DNA from: Selaginella moellendorffii
Lineage: Eukaryota; Streptophyta; Lycopodiopsida; Selaginellales; Selaginellaceae
Direction of reading: 5' to 3'
Assembly (NCBI RefSeq): GCF_000143415.4
Contig: NW_003314270.1
Location: 742,453 to 806,452, forward strand
DNA length: 64,000 nucleotides
The notes under the pieces are model-generated. The model was not told the DNA's origin and searched no databases. It saw nothing but the letters and a program-made list of their open reading frames with translations. The stretch's first letter is position 1. Each line of letters starts with the position of its first letter. A program made the translations under genes and the position numbers. Shown here one piece after another: positions 9,179-20,623 of the stretch.

Positions 9179-12100
9179 ATGGCGTCGAGCGGCGGCGGCG
9201 GCGGCATCGCGCAGCTTGCAAAGGTACGCCGCCGTGAAATCTTTTGCGCGCCGCGCGTCTCGATCTTCGATATTACGGCCTGGCGATCCATGGCTTGCGT
9301 GCGTCGCACGCCTTGCGTGGGAAATTTTGCTCGCGTCCTGTGCATATGGCAGCTTTTCTTCCCCGCTCGAGCTTCTCCTTCTTCTTCTCCCCTTTTTTGA
9401 CTTCTTTCCTTCTTGCGCTTCGTTTGTGTGAGTGTCTTGTGTGCGTGTGGAGTGATGATCTTTGGAAGCGTGCATTGTGACTAATTCCTTGTGAAAATAC
9501 TCTTGCAGTGAGGATCGCGACACTCTGTTTGGGTTTACGTGGACTTGGTCGTGACTATGGACGAGAAACTAGTATAGTACAGTACTAGGAATGGGGCTCT
9601 CATGAAGAACAGAACACACAGGGACAGGGAGAATAGGAGATAGAACGAAGATGGGGGCCTCTTAGTTTTGCACAGAGGAGGGGCTGGGCAGTTTTCTCTG
9701 CGGTGGACGGTGCTGCAATGGAGCCCACACGGCACAAAGCGTGCATGAATGTCAGATGTGAGGCGATCGAGAGCGCAGCATGGAAGCGAGGATGGCGGCT
9801 CCGCTCCGGCGACCGAGCTGATTTATGCACAGACTGTGGGTATGTGATTCTATCCTTCACGTAGTGGCTGCCTTCTTTAGCTTTTAGATTAGTGTTGTGG
9901 TGTTTTGCATCTTGGGTTGCTGTGAGCTCGGCTGATCCTGCAAGTCTCACCCACATCACGTTTCTTTTTTTCTTCAGTCGCGAGAGACCTTGACTGTTTT
10001 TTCTCTTTCTGGTTTGCGGTGTTACCAGTTCGGCGTTTGAGCTGTCACGCTTTTGCGAAAAGTTTCATGCGTATGATCCCGGGTGGAGAAGTTGCATTGC
10101 GTGCGGAAAGGTAATATAGCTCTAATGTTTAGAAGGATCGGCCTGGATTCGCCGCTTCCAAGTAGTCGCAGAGGGTTTTACTAGAGAGCATGGGATGCAT
10201 CGTCTTTTGGAAGTTCACGTCTGACCAGTGTTTTTGTGTGAACTTGCAGGGTCTCCATTGTGGATGTATAGCTTCCATTCATCTTTTTGTGCTTTTGGAT
10301 ACGGGAGGAGTTTCCTGCCGAGGTTGTGTCGATCTTAGAGAGTCTCGCAACGTGGTGCGTAGCTTCTTTTTTCTTTTTTCTGATTTTCCATTGTTCTCAT
10401 TTCCTTTTTTTTCAGCAAGGCATTTTGGGGGGATTCTCCTACGATAGTGACTTAGGAAAGGAACAGGAAGAAAACCTTATTCTCAAGCCAAAGTCTGAAG
10501 TAGATTTTGAGCAGAAAATGGCGGCGACTGGTAGCGAAGACGAAAAGGTTAGAGGTGTCGCAGAGGAATTGTCGGCAAAACGGGAAGTTACTTACATGGA
10601 AGAGATGGAAAAGCTAGCGGTTACAAGGGAATCACCTGGAACTCAAACCGAGGTGGCGAGCCTGAATACCTCTTTAGGCTTGGGGATGGGGATAAAAGTT
10701 GATGACACAGCAGCTGGTAATCTTTTCCAAACGGAAAGTCCAGCTTCAGGTGGCGAAGCCAAGGAAAATCCTTCGAAGTATTCACCGATTCCATATCGAC
10801 CACGACATCGGCAGGTTGGGAAGCAACCAGTTCCACCGCGTGTTCCGCTCTCAGGGGCTGCACCTGAACCAACTAACGACCCGAGAGTTGCACGTCCTCC
10901 TGCTGATAGTAAAGGGAGGAACCAGCTTTTGCCTCGCTACTGGCCTCGGATTACAGACCAGGAAATTCAACAGTTCACTTCTGGAGAGTAAGTTGTTCGC
11001 TCTCCTTTTTTCTTCTTGTTTTTCTTATGACTCATTTGTTTCCAGCTCTAAAATTACACCCCTGTTCGAGAAAGTACTCAGTGCCAGTGACGCTGGACGT
11101 ATTGGACGATTGGTTCTTCCAAAAGCATGTGCGGAGGTCTGCATGTTCTTTTGTCCTTTTCATTGGCATTGTGCGACTGTGTTTTGATGCAGGCGTATTT
11201 TCCCACGATTTCACAAGCTGAAGGCCTTCCGCTAAGAATTAATGACATCAGTGGGAGGGAGTGGCAATTCCAGTTCCGTTTCTGGCCAAATAACAACAGT
11301 CGCATGTATGTACTAGAAGGTGTTACACCATGTATACAGGCTATGCATCTCCAAGCCGGTGACACAGGTATGATACCATGACAAGTTTCTGTTTCATGTC
11401 TTCAACAATGCCTTTTCTGGTTCCAGTCACTTTCAGCCGTCTAGAACCAGAAGGAAAACTTATAATGGGATATAGGAAGGCACAGGTAAGCTATTTACTA
11501 CAACAGTAACATGAATGAATCTGGCATAAGCCTCTTCAGGATTCTGGGGACAGTGAGTACCCCGGTGCTAAACAGACAGATTACAAATCAAAAGCTAAGG
11601 AAACTCAATCAACTCTTTCAGCGGATAAAAGAAGGGGTCGGCCTCTAGGAGCAAAGAGCAAGAGACTTCGTCTAGATAGTGAAGACTCATTGGAGTTGAA
11701 GACAAGCTGGGAAGAAGCTCAGGAGTTGTTAAGACCGCCTCCCGGGGTCACGCCCAGCTTCGTCACTATCGACGGCCATCAATTTGAAGAGTACGAGGTA
11801 CTTCGGTTTGTAGTCATTCTGCATATATTTAAGCTGTATGGACAACCTGCAGGAGCCTCCTGTTCTTACGAAGAAAACGGTGACGAGGACCAAACCTTCG
11901 GGGTAAGAAGCTCTCAATTTCGTTCTTCCACTAGCCTCTCGTGCGCTGCAGGGAGCAAGACCGCTGGGTGCAATGCGATGATTGTGCAAAGTTTAGGCGG
12001 GTTCCTCTTGACATATTTATACACACAAGATGGACTTGTACCGACAACGTCTGGGACTTGAAAAGGTAGAGAGATTTCTATACAGCATGCAGAGTGAGTG

Positions 12101-13178
12101 CTCACGTCTGTCCTTTGTCACCAGAGCAAACTGTAGTGCCGCGAAGGAGCTCAGCAACGAAGACATGGACCAGCTCATGGACAGTATGTCAGGTAAAGCC
12201 CAGCAACGAATGTGATTAGAAACTGATAAGCATGTGGTGTGTGGTGTATATATAACAGGTAAACCCGGGAAAGCGGCCAGCTCGCCATCGGGATTGGATG
12301 CCTTGGCAACCGCTGCGGCATTTGGCGACGAGAAGGCAGCATCTCCTCCGCCACCAGCTGCGACAACAAAGCATCCCCGCCACCGTCCGGGTTGTACATG
12401 CATCGTCTGCATCCAGCCTCCCAGCGGCAAGGGTCCCAAGCACAAGCCGACGTGCGTGTGCAACGTCTGCCTGACCGTGAAGCGGAGGTTCAAGACGCTG
12501 ATGATGAGGCGGAAGAAGCGGCAGTCGGAGCGCGAGGCGGAGACGGCGCGGAAGAAGAAGGCGTGGGACAAGGACGACGGGGTGGCCGCGGCGGCGTCCC
12601 CGGCAGAAGCCAAGTGGCTCAAAGGCAACAACAACAACAACAACGTCACCACCACGCCGGAGAGGGGCCAGCAGCGCTACAACACGAGAGAGGCATCGGC
12701 ACCGCCAAAGGCGAGCCCGGCATTGCCAGCGGAGAGCCCGAGCCCGAGTCCGAGCCCGATCAACCCGATCAACCCGTTTGTGACGGAGCGAGGTAAGACG
12801 TTTCCATTCCCAGAGCTGCTGGGAGCGTTTGCGTCACCGCCAGTTCCAGGGGGAGGAGTAGGAGGAGGAGGTGGTGGTGCTACTGCTGTGGCGGATGAGA
12901 ACTTGGCGGGGAAAGGAGGGATTGATCTCAACAGCCAGCCGGAGCGGGACGAGGCGGCACAGCAGAGCAGGCTGAGCATGATGAGGCTGCTGCAGGACGC
13001 GAGCTTGCCGCTGGATATGTATCTCAAGCAGCAAGGGATGGCCAACCTTGCTCCAGGATTTGGTGGTGGTGGAAATGGTGGTGGGAGTGGTGGTGGTGGT
13101 GGTGGTGAGCAGGTGAGTGATGCAAAGCAGCAAATTCAGCAAGCAGCAGCAGAACCCTCCTCTGTGCAAGATGGTTAA
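9179..13178 (+). CDS. VAL1: B3-domain transcriptional repressor, VAL/HSI2 type
   Basis: Thirteen exons (9179-9223, 9676-9839, 10029-10110, 10250-10354, 10416-10987, 11046-11136, 11193-11367, 11427-11485, 11540-11797, 11853-11902, 11952-12065, 12125-12192, 12259-13178) give 900 residues. In order: a PHD-like zinc region ([42 protein letters not shown], about residues 30-130); a B3 DNA-binding domain ([20 protein letters not shown] to MGYRKAQ, about 325-430); a CW zinc finger ([25 protein letters not shown], about 534-572); a cysteine-rich block [19 protein letters not shown] near 640; and an EAR repression motif IDLNSQPE near 816. VAL proteins bind RY elements and recruit Polycomb to silence the embryo and seed programme in the nucleus. 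Exon 4 may end at 10351 instead of 10354. Two RY motifs lie upstream. Confidence 0.95.
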
Positions 13179-14235
13179 AAGAAAACAGCAGAGCAGGTTG
13201 GAGAGATTATTTATCTGTGTTCAACATGGTTGGGTGGTTGTTTTTTTTTATCTTATTTTTTTGATACTGTAACAGGAAGCAATAGAGGAAGAGAAAGACA
13301 TGTTTCTTTGTTTAATAATTGGTGATCAAAGTTGATAATTGTGGCTTCTAGAATTTGTGTTTCTTTTCTGATAATTGATGGGTTCTAGAATTTGTGTTTC
13401 TTTACTTTAATATTTGGTATATTAGTTATCTGATACAAGCTGATAACTCTTTACTGAGGCATGGTTCTAGAATTGGTCTGTTGGAAAGAGGAATGAACCT
13501 TCTTACTAGTCCGAAGCTGCAGATTTGTCTAAGATTTTATCTGCAAGGACATACGAATAGTCCTACTTACAATTGGGATTTGTTCTTGGTTGTCCTAGCA
13601 GAGCAGAACGTAGAAGCATGGGTCAGCCGGTGCGAGGGTCCGTTGCCGTCAAGATCCTGGAAGATATTGCGAATTCCTGCGGCGGAAGCAAGCGCAGCAT
13701 GGAGGATGAGATCCTGGATCATGTAGAGAAGAGCTTTTAGCTTCCCAGTGGAGGAAGCAATAAAAGATCCAACAACAATGTGAACAAAGCAAAAGTTTCA
13801 TTTCCCCTCCCTCTAGCTTAATTCCCTCTTCGTTTCATCGAGCCTACAAAGGAAAAGGAGAAACTCTTTGTCGATCCAGGCTCTTTAACTTTCATGGAGA
13901 GCTTTTTAGCTGGAGAGGATTGGAACTCATTGGATCATCTTCAAGCTGAGAAGAAGTATTGATATTGATGCTCTGGATTTAGCTTTCATGTAGAGCTTTC
14001 TAGCTTCATGGAGAGGATTGGAACTTATCCCTTTCAAGTTGGAGAGAATTGCTGGAAGAAGCATCGATCAATCGATCAATCGATCCATGGTTGACTCGAT
14101 CCTGAGAGCACGCCGGGAATCTCTAAGCACGGACTCACGACCACGAAGAAAACGACGCAAACGACTAGGTGTAGACCTGGACTTTCAGTGCCATACTGGA
14201 AGACTTGGAACAAGAAAACGTGAAACAATACCAAC
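13179..14235. other. VAL 3' flank and intergenic region
   Basis: AT-rich sequence after the VAL stop. A 40-bp unit centred on GGTTCTAGAATTTGTGTTTC is present twice (about 13345 and 13380). A second pair built on CATG(G/T)AGAGCTTT(T/C)TAGC lies at about 13895 and 13990. Apart from the short ORF at 13618-13740 I see no gene. Confidence 0.5.
13618..13740 (+). CDS. Small ORF of 40 codons, unknown
   Basis: An ATG at 13618 opens 40 codons ending at TAG 13738-13740: MGQPVRGSVAVKILED to DEILDHVEKSF. The predicted peptide is helical and charged, and the GC content of this stretch is higher than its surroundings, which is why it is noted. There is no intron support, no recognised domain and no promoter evidence; it could be a retroelement scrap or the last exon of an unseen gene. 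Confidence 0.2.
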   Translation: MGQPVRGSVAVKILEDIANSCGGSKRSMEDEILDHVEKSF

Positions 14236-14913
14236 TCATGGCAGTGTACCTGGATACAGTTCTCTGTGGCTCGCGTTAATGTGAAGTGTCACCTGGAAAA
14301 CCATGACAATCATAAGAGCCACGAGAAACATTAAGAAACGTGAGACGAGTACCGCTTTAGGCGACGAGCAAATCGGGCAGCGAACTATGCCGTTCTCGTT
14401 GCAATGCGGGCATTTCTTCACACCGCCGCCTCCCACCAGGAAAAGCTTGCAGCTTCCACGGCACCAGCGGCACGGAACGAACCTCATCCCACCACACCCG
14501 TCGCAGGCAAGGAACGATCCATGCCGGGAGACCATCCCCTGGAGCAGCCTCGCCAGATTTCCCTGCTCGTGCATCGATCTCACTTCCTCGGCACCACCGA
14601 TGAATCTCCCCCCGATGAACACCCGCGGCAGGCCCACCGGAGCACCCAGGAGTTGCCGCAGCTCCGTCCGGAAGCCCGAGTGCATTGACACGTCTCTCTC
14701 GTCGATGTTGATGCCCAGCGTCCTGAAGAGCATCTGCATGCTCCGGCAGTCCTCGTACGTCTTTCGAATTCCCCTCAGGCTGGTGCAGTAGAGAACAACG
14801 CTTGACTCGCCACCGGGCGGGCAGCACTGCTGGAAGGACTCCACAAAGTTCCTTCGCTCGTTTTCTTCTTGACCACCATCGCACTGTGGTGCCTCCTGAG
14901 ACAACATCTGCAT
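14236..14913 (-). CDS. Glutaredoxin-like protein with C-terminal zinc-binding cysteines
   Basis: Single exon, 225 residues. Residues about 38-130 form a glutaredoxin fold of the plant GRX-like group: VVLYCTSLRGIRKTYEDC in place of the CPYC/CPFC redox motif, then LPRVFIGGRFIGGAEEV. It is followed by paired cysteines, CDGCGG, CRWCRGSCK, KCPHCNENGIVRCPIC, as in the Arabidopsis At5g39865 group. Those proteins normally end near CPVC; here the frame continues through a hydrophobic stretch (FLMFLVALMIVMVFQVTL) for about 35 more residues, so the protein may be membrane-anchored, or an unseen intron removes this tail. The SLRG active site suggests a regulatory or Fe-S role rather than classical disulfide reduction. 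ATG 14913 is the only in-frame start near the domain. Confidence 0.8.
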   Translation of the reverse strand: MQMLSQEAPQCDGGQEENERRNFVESFQQCCPPGGESSVVLYCTSLRGIRKTYEDCRSMQMLFRTLGINIDERDVSMHSGFRTELRQLLGAPVGLPRVFIGGRFIGGAEEVRSMHEQGNLARLLQGMVSRHGSFLACDGCGGMRFVPCRWCRGSCKLFLVGGGGVKKCPHCNENGIVRCPICSSPKAVLVSRFLMFLVALMIVMVFQVTLHINASHRELYPGTLP

Positions 14914-15547
14914 GGAGTGAGATCAGGACCAAATGAAGAAAGAGATCTCATTGTACCTATGTTGCCGAGTGAAAAACCTTTCACCATAGTTCTCTCTCAT
15001 TCCAGCTCTGACAGCCGTTTTAATTGCTTGCTTCTTTTACGGCAACTTCCACCTCCATCTCTGAGCCGTCTGCTAGAGGATGTTAACTGCCTCATGCTTT
15101 CAGCATCATGTTGCGGTACAAATGACTTGGATAATCTCCCTGTCACGTAATGCAGCTTTTGTCAATGAAAGGATCAAGAACGATCGAGAGTTAAGTAGGA
15201 ACCGGTGAGGAGCTGCAGTAGTTCCATCTCCCTTTCAGTCTCAGTCAGGGGAAATTGCATATCACTTTCTCATCCACCTATTCAGCAGTCACAAATTCAG
15301 ATAATCAGTCGTCACTAAATTGAAAAAGCTGATAAGGAAAAAAAAATTACTACGTACCCAAAGTCGAGATGATCTGGTTGAGCGAACTAAAATTACTGAA
15401 GGAAAAATCTCAGAGACAAAAACACAGAGATGAATATGGAAAGTTAAGCAAGGAGAAAATGTACGTAGATTATTCTCGGCTGCGGTAGTAGTTGCAGTAG
15501 TAAAACGAACAGCTTGAGTTTCTTAGTATGTACACCGCAAGCACCGC
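14914..15547. other. Intergenic, 634 bp
   Basis: This is the presumed promoter of the glutaredoxin-like gene on the minus strand and the 3' flank of the secreted-protein gene. I see only short AT-rich stretches and no RNA gene. Confidence 0.4.
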
Positions 15548-17126
15548 TCACATCGCGGCAGCTCCAGCACTCTTTGCGTTCATCCTGATGACAGGCTCGT
15601 CAGTTTCGCGCTTCCTGATTTGCGGCACTGCGGCAGGTCTCTCGATCGGTTTGTCAAGGCTGAGAGTGCCAAAAGCCACGAGCGTCGTGACGACCCTGCT
15701 GTCGCTGTAAACCTGGATGCCCATGACTGGCATGCGAGGGAAAAGCATTGCCCTTCGGTAGCGGACCAGGCGTCGCGGAGCCAGTGTGTCACCGCGTGCA
15801 ATGTCCCAGGGGCGGAAGGTCGAAGAGAAGAGCGCCGCAAAGACATTTGGATGCTTCTTCCTGAGGTGGCACTGAAAAAGAAATGCCTCATGTTAGTAAC
15901 GGGCGACAAGACGTATCGAGTTGTTACTCACAGCTTGGAGCACATCTGGACAACGAGTGCTCTTGCAAATCAAAGGCACCCGCTCTTGTCCCAGTCGAGA
16001 AAGAGAAGCAGCATGCTGATAGGACTCTGCAAGCATTCTTGTGAGTACGAAGGCGCTGGAGAAACGTCTTTCGTGTTATACTACCTTCAGGGCTGTCAAC
16101 AATCGCCGTAGCGAATTTGTTACTCTCGTGAAACATATGTCCAAGAGCAAGAGCCTGCACAGCATCGCAGTTAATCACTTGCAAAACAAACAGCAAAAAA
16201 ACGACTCACATTCTTCTGCCAGTGTCCGGCTCCGAATTCACTGTGACAGTGCCGCTTTTGTTCCACATGCCTCGCAACAACATCGACTGGGTTAACGTTC
16301 AAGATTGAGAAAACCATATCGACAGTCATCTCCTTGTCAATGTTGAAGACCTTGCACTAAACAAGGGAAGTGTTTAAGAACTTGTGGTGGTACGCAAAAG
16401 AAAAATACTCACAAACTCATGGTCCACTTCCGCAGCTCCACAAACTCCTGCTCCGAGCTCGTGCTTCACCATTTCTCTCAACACCGGCAATTCCCCATCC
16501 ACGGCGCCTAGAAAGCATAAAGCTTAGCAGCACACTCAAACCCACTTTACAGAGTACTTACTCAAACAAGAACCTGGCCGGTCGTAAAAAGAAAAGGCTT
16601 TGATCGCTTTATCCGCTGCAAGGTAGAGCCGCTCTCTCAGGTCATGTGTGTGGGATATCGTCGGTGGCTCCGGAATCACAGCTGCAAGCGGCTCAGTAGC
16701 TCCGGAATTACCAAATGGAGACCTCTGCCACAAACAAGAAATGTGTCACAAACTATGCTAGTTTCACGAAGATTTCGAGGAGCTTACGAAGGAAGAGCGC
16801 GCCGGAAGCACAAGATCGTTGATCTTGGAGTAGAAATCGCGCCTGGAGCGCTCCAAGAAGTCCACAAAACCCCAGAAGGCCCCGGAGACGCGGTCCGCCG
16901 CGCGGCGCAGCCACGATGCCGCCGAATCGACCAGCGACGAAGAATCATCCACAATGTATCCAAAAGAAACTCCATCGGCGAGCGTCGGGAGCTGGATCCG
17001 AAATCTTTGCCACCGCGACGACGAGCTCTCGGTGGACACACCTCGCCACTCGGCGATTCTCCGATCGGCCGTGCTGAGCAGCGCCGCGAGAAGGACCCAT
17101 AGCACCAAGGCGCTCCAGAGGCGCAT
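15548..17126 (-). CDS. Secreted or membrane-anchored protein of unknown family
   Basis: Seven exons (16788-17126, 16562-16724, 16413-16507, 16210-16356, 16085-16154, 15932-16026, 15548-15871) with consistent GT-AG phases give 410 residues. The N-terminus is a signal peptide or anchor (MRLWSALVLWVLLAALLSTA). No family was recognised. Visible blocks are ERLYLAADKAIKAFSFYDRP, a cysteine pair in GAGVCGAAEVDHEFCKVFNI, VVARHVEQKRHCHSEFGAGH, ALALGHMFHESNKFATAIVD, and CKSTRCPDVLQACHLRKKHP, whose C/H spacing resembles a metal site. The C-terminal half is basic. The gene is divergent from eS30 with 187 bp between start codons. The exon structure is well supported; the function is unknown. Confidence 0.7.
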
Positions 17127-17264
17127 TTCTTCCTCACAACCAAAGCCTTACCTAATAAAAGCCCTAATTTCTTTAATCCGTATTAAAGAAGAAGGAATAT
17201 AAAGTATATTTTCCGCAATAAAAATAAACTTAGAAAAGGAATCTAAAGAATATTCTTCTGTCTA

Positions 17265-17273
17265 AAACCCTAA
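17265..17273 (+). promoter_or_regulatory. Telo-box upstream of eS30
   Basis: AAACCCTAA lies 41-49 bp upstream of the eS30 start codon, inside the 187-bp divergent promoter, matching the element seen at the RPL5 gene. Confidence 0.55.
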
Positions 17274-17313
17274 GTGAAATTTAGGGCAAGGAGTTCCAGA
17301 GGCGGCGAGGAAG

Positions 17314-17643
<330 letters not shown>

Positions 17644-17782
17644 TGAAGCAAACGAGGGATTTTAAATCATCTTGGCCGTACACGTGGCATCATACCAGCC
17701 GATAGACCTAAGTTTGAAAAATAAGGAGACCTAATTCTTCGCCGTACACGTATCATCCCAGCAGTTTGAAAAAAGAAGAACC

Positions 17783-18457
17783 CTAATTCTTACATTGTGG
17801 CAAATGGGAGATTTGTAGCGAGACCATCCTGTGAAGCACCGATAGCAATGCCCGCTCGATCTCTCCCCCATTTTCGCCCTCCAACACGCCCAGCGCCCTC
17901 GCCACTGCCTCCATGCTGCTCATACACCCATGGTAGGGCTCCTTCTTGAGGATTAGGTCCGAATTCCCTCCCATTCCCAGCCCCTCCCTGCGCTTGTCAA
18001 ACGGCAGGCACACCGGAATCGCGAATCCACGCAGGAATTCCATGCTAGCGCTCACCATCTCCTTGGCGTGCTGCCAGGTCGCGTCCACGATCAGCAAGAC
18101 GATCCTCTCGGCGCTGGCTGCTCCATCGCCAATTCTCGCCCAGGAAGAGATCTCCGTGGCGTCTGGTGTTGGGAATAGCAGCAAGACCGGTTGCAATGCC
18201 GGCGATCCGGGCGATCCCAGGAGCCGATCCAGATGCGCCGAGCATCCCTTCCTCAATCGCCGCCCGACGATCACCTCGCAGGAGTCCGGATGGAGGCATT
18301 TGGCGAGAATCGGTACCGTCGCGAGCTTCTGCCTCGTCTCCAGCGGGTGCTGCAGCACGATCACGCTTGTTCTTCGCGTCTGGATGCGCTCCTTGGGCAT
18401 GGCCGGGCACAGGCACGCCGCGCAGGGCCTATCGCATCCGTCGCATCGTGGGCGCAT
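17783..18457 (-). CDS. DTW-domain tRNA-uridine aminocarboxypropyltransferase
   Basis: Single exon, 224 residues. The N-terminal zinc motif is RCDGCDRPCAACLC, followed by the conserved TSVIVLQHPLE strand, the signature DATWQHAKEM (DxTW), and RREGLG/KKEPYHGCMSSMEA in the C-terminal half. The family (bacterial TapT, animal DTWD1/DTWD2) transfers the 3-amino-3-carboxypropyl group of SAM to U20/U47 of tRNA to make acp3U. DTW is DAT here, within the family's D-x-T-W consensus. The gene is divergent from the DCAF12 gene; their start codons are 115 bp apart. Confidence 0.88.
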   Translation of the reverse strand: MRPRCDGCDRPCAACLCPAMPKERIQTRRTSVIVLQHPLETRQKLATVPILAKCLHPDSCEVIVGRRLRKGCSAHLDRLLGSPGSPALQPVLLLFPTPDATEISSWARIGDGAASAERIVLLIVDATWQHAKEMVSASMEFLRGFAIPVCLPFDKRREGLGMGGNSDLILKKEPYHGCMSSMEAVARALGVLEGENGGEIERALLSVLHRMVSLQISHLPQCKN

Positions 18458-18572
18458 TGCCTTCGCTTCGCAAGAACCCTAGAAATATTTGCCATTTGCG
18501 TGACAAATAGGTAGGGTTTATCGTTGGCGCTGCGAGCGGCGGGATCGCGATCTCTCATGAAATTCCCTGGCG

Positions 18573-20139
18573 ATGATCGATTACATCGGCAAACGCGAGG
18601 TTTCGAGCCAATGCGGGTAAGATTCTTGGCTGGATTCCGATGCGCGACGAGAATATTTCGCAGGGAAGAGCTGCGATTGTGCAAGGAGAGAGCCGCGTGC
18701 CATGTCCCTCACGTCCTTCGCGAGCGCGAGCTCTCGATCGGATCCAGCAGCTGCGATAAGGTGTTTGCCGCGGCATGGATCGACGATGCCAATGTAGCGC
18801 TCGGCACCAAGGACAACAAATTGCTGCTCGTCCACTCGCAGAAGGATCGATGTGTCGAGATAACGCTTCCTCGCAGGAACTCGTGGAGCCGGCCAGAGCC
18901 CGTGGATTCTTCCTGCGGCATCCACTCTATGTATCCTTCCAACGATTTTTCTATTGCTGCTCGATCGTGGACGTGATCCTCATCCGTAAGCTCGCTCAAT
19001 CTCTCCAAGTCGCTTCTCGTGACTGGAGCGGATCATCCAAACGATGCTGCCGTCTTTCGACTTCCATCCTTCCAACCATTGCAGCTCTTAAAGGTGAGCT
19101 TCTTTTTTCTTTGTTTGCTTACAACTTTTACCTTTTGCAGAAGCACGACGACTGGATTTTTGCAACCTCCTGGCTTACGGACACAGTTCTTGCAACTGGT
19201 TTGTGTCCAGTTTCCTTCTTTTCTTTTTTCCTTCCTGGCTCTTTCTATGATTGATTGCTCTACAGGTTCTCGGGATTCCACTGTAAAGCTCTGGTCAGTG
19301 ACCCGGAGCCGCTCTTACCTCAACGAAAGCCCCATTGCTGAGAGAAGATATCACCGGGATAAAGTGAGAGATATTAAATACTGTTCCCAAGCTGAGGTAA
19401 CGAGACTGGAATTTCTTATCTTTACAACTCCATTCCAGATTCTAGGGACGCTGAGTCAAGATGGCACTTGCAAAATATGGGATCCACACGTGATGGAAGT
19501 GGTAAGTATTTCAAGCTTCCTTTGAATAATATTAGTTTTCTTTCTTCTTTAGATTTCAACCGTCCAGCTGCACTACAGAAGGCACTTGCAGTGCCTTGCC
19601 ATTCAGTACCCGGTTTTGGCTGTTGGTTCTCAAAAGCACGTATCTTTCATCGACATGAGATGTGGGCATCTTACTAAACACATTGAATCTCTGGACGACG
19701 CCTGGGGTAACATCTAGACTTTATATACGGATCTTTCATTTTGGCTTAGCAGGTGTTCGCTCGTTGAGTCTCAGAGGTCCTTTGCTAACATGTGGAGGTG
19801 GAAAGGGACGATTATCTTTCTTCGAGATGAGAGCGATGAAGTACCTTACTCTCGGTATGTCGTAGATTATTTTCTATTGCGTCGTAATCCGTTTCTGGAT
19901 CGCAGACCCGGACGCTAGCGGAAATAAGCACTTATATTACAAGATTGGCAGGGGAGCTCCAGTAAAGAGTGACCCATAAAAAAAGCTATGGTTCTGATCT
20001 ACGTTTTCTGTAGGCCGAACGAGACTTCAAATGGCATGCTGTTTATGCACATTCATATGACGTGACTGGCACCTCTTTGCTCGCCGTTGGTGGTCCAGCT
20101 TTGTATGGTCAAAAAGGGTGCTATACTGCTATTTGGTAG
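18573..20139 (+). CDS. DCAF12: DCAF12-type WD40 protein (CUL4-DDB1 substrate receptor)
   Basis: Ten exons (18573-18616, 18664-18930, 18991-19093, 19141-19198, 19266-19396, 19439-19501, 19553-19706, 19753-19854, 19906-19961, 20014-20139) give 367 residues. It follows animal DCAF12: MIDYIGKREV (YYLKNREV), LRERELSIGSSSCDKVFAAA, GIHSISLNLSKSLLVTGADH, HDDWIFATSWLTDTVLATGS, RDSTVKLWSV, KVRDIKYC, VLAVGSQKHVSFIDMR, RSLSLRGPLLTCGGGKGRLS, and the end AHSYDVTGTSLLAVGGPALY. DCAF12 links substrates with C-terminal acidic ends to CUL4-DDB1 E3 ligase in animals; the plant function is inferred. The insert preceding the last blade in animals (about 40 residues) is reduced to a few residues. The start at 18573 was chosen over the longer unspliced ORF because the first splice restores the family N-terminus. 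Confidence 0.9.
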
Positions 20140-20623
20140 TAGCTTGCTCACACCATTCTGCGAGAGGTATCTTTATCGAGTCTTGTCTTTCACCTATCAA
20201 TCACGTTCTTGCAGTTTCAATGTATATAAAGGACCACTAAAAGGGAGGCTTAGGGGCGTATGCGTAATTTCGTAGATTTTTTCCGCAAGAATCGTAACTC
20301 TGTTTTCTTCAGATTGGTGTATGATTGTTTCTATGAAAAATGTCGTTCTCTTAGCTCGATTGAGGTGGTAGTTTCTCCTCCTCAAAATGTTTCCGTGTTT
20401 AACAAGGCTATCCTTCGCAAAAGGTAAAGTGTCAATTTAAAAGATAACTTTTGTCGATACCTTACAGGTCGTGATCGTTCCCAAGATTTTTCTTAAGAAC
20501 ATTCTATTGCCATTAGAAAAGAGTTTATACAGCACCACTTTACAGAACGACTACGTCGGCGTTATGTTCTTAAATATAACGACGACGTTCTTAAATCCGA
20601 TCGAAGTTTATATACACACTTCT
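20140..20623. other. Intergenic, 484 bp
   Basis: Shared 3' flank of DCAF12 and of the convergent receptor-like gene. Near 20555-20600 a GTTCTTAAAT unit is repeated within an ACGACGACGTTCTTAAAT context. Otherwise I see nothing. Confidence 0.4.

Noticed and set aside
18524-18976. Continuous 151-codon frame as the start of the DCAF12 gene
   Set aside because: It reads through a 47-nt intron; splicing 18616 to 18664 gives MIDYIGKREV, which matches the family N-terminus, whereas the unspliced frame gives unrelated sequence and ends before the next blade.
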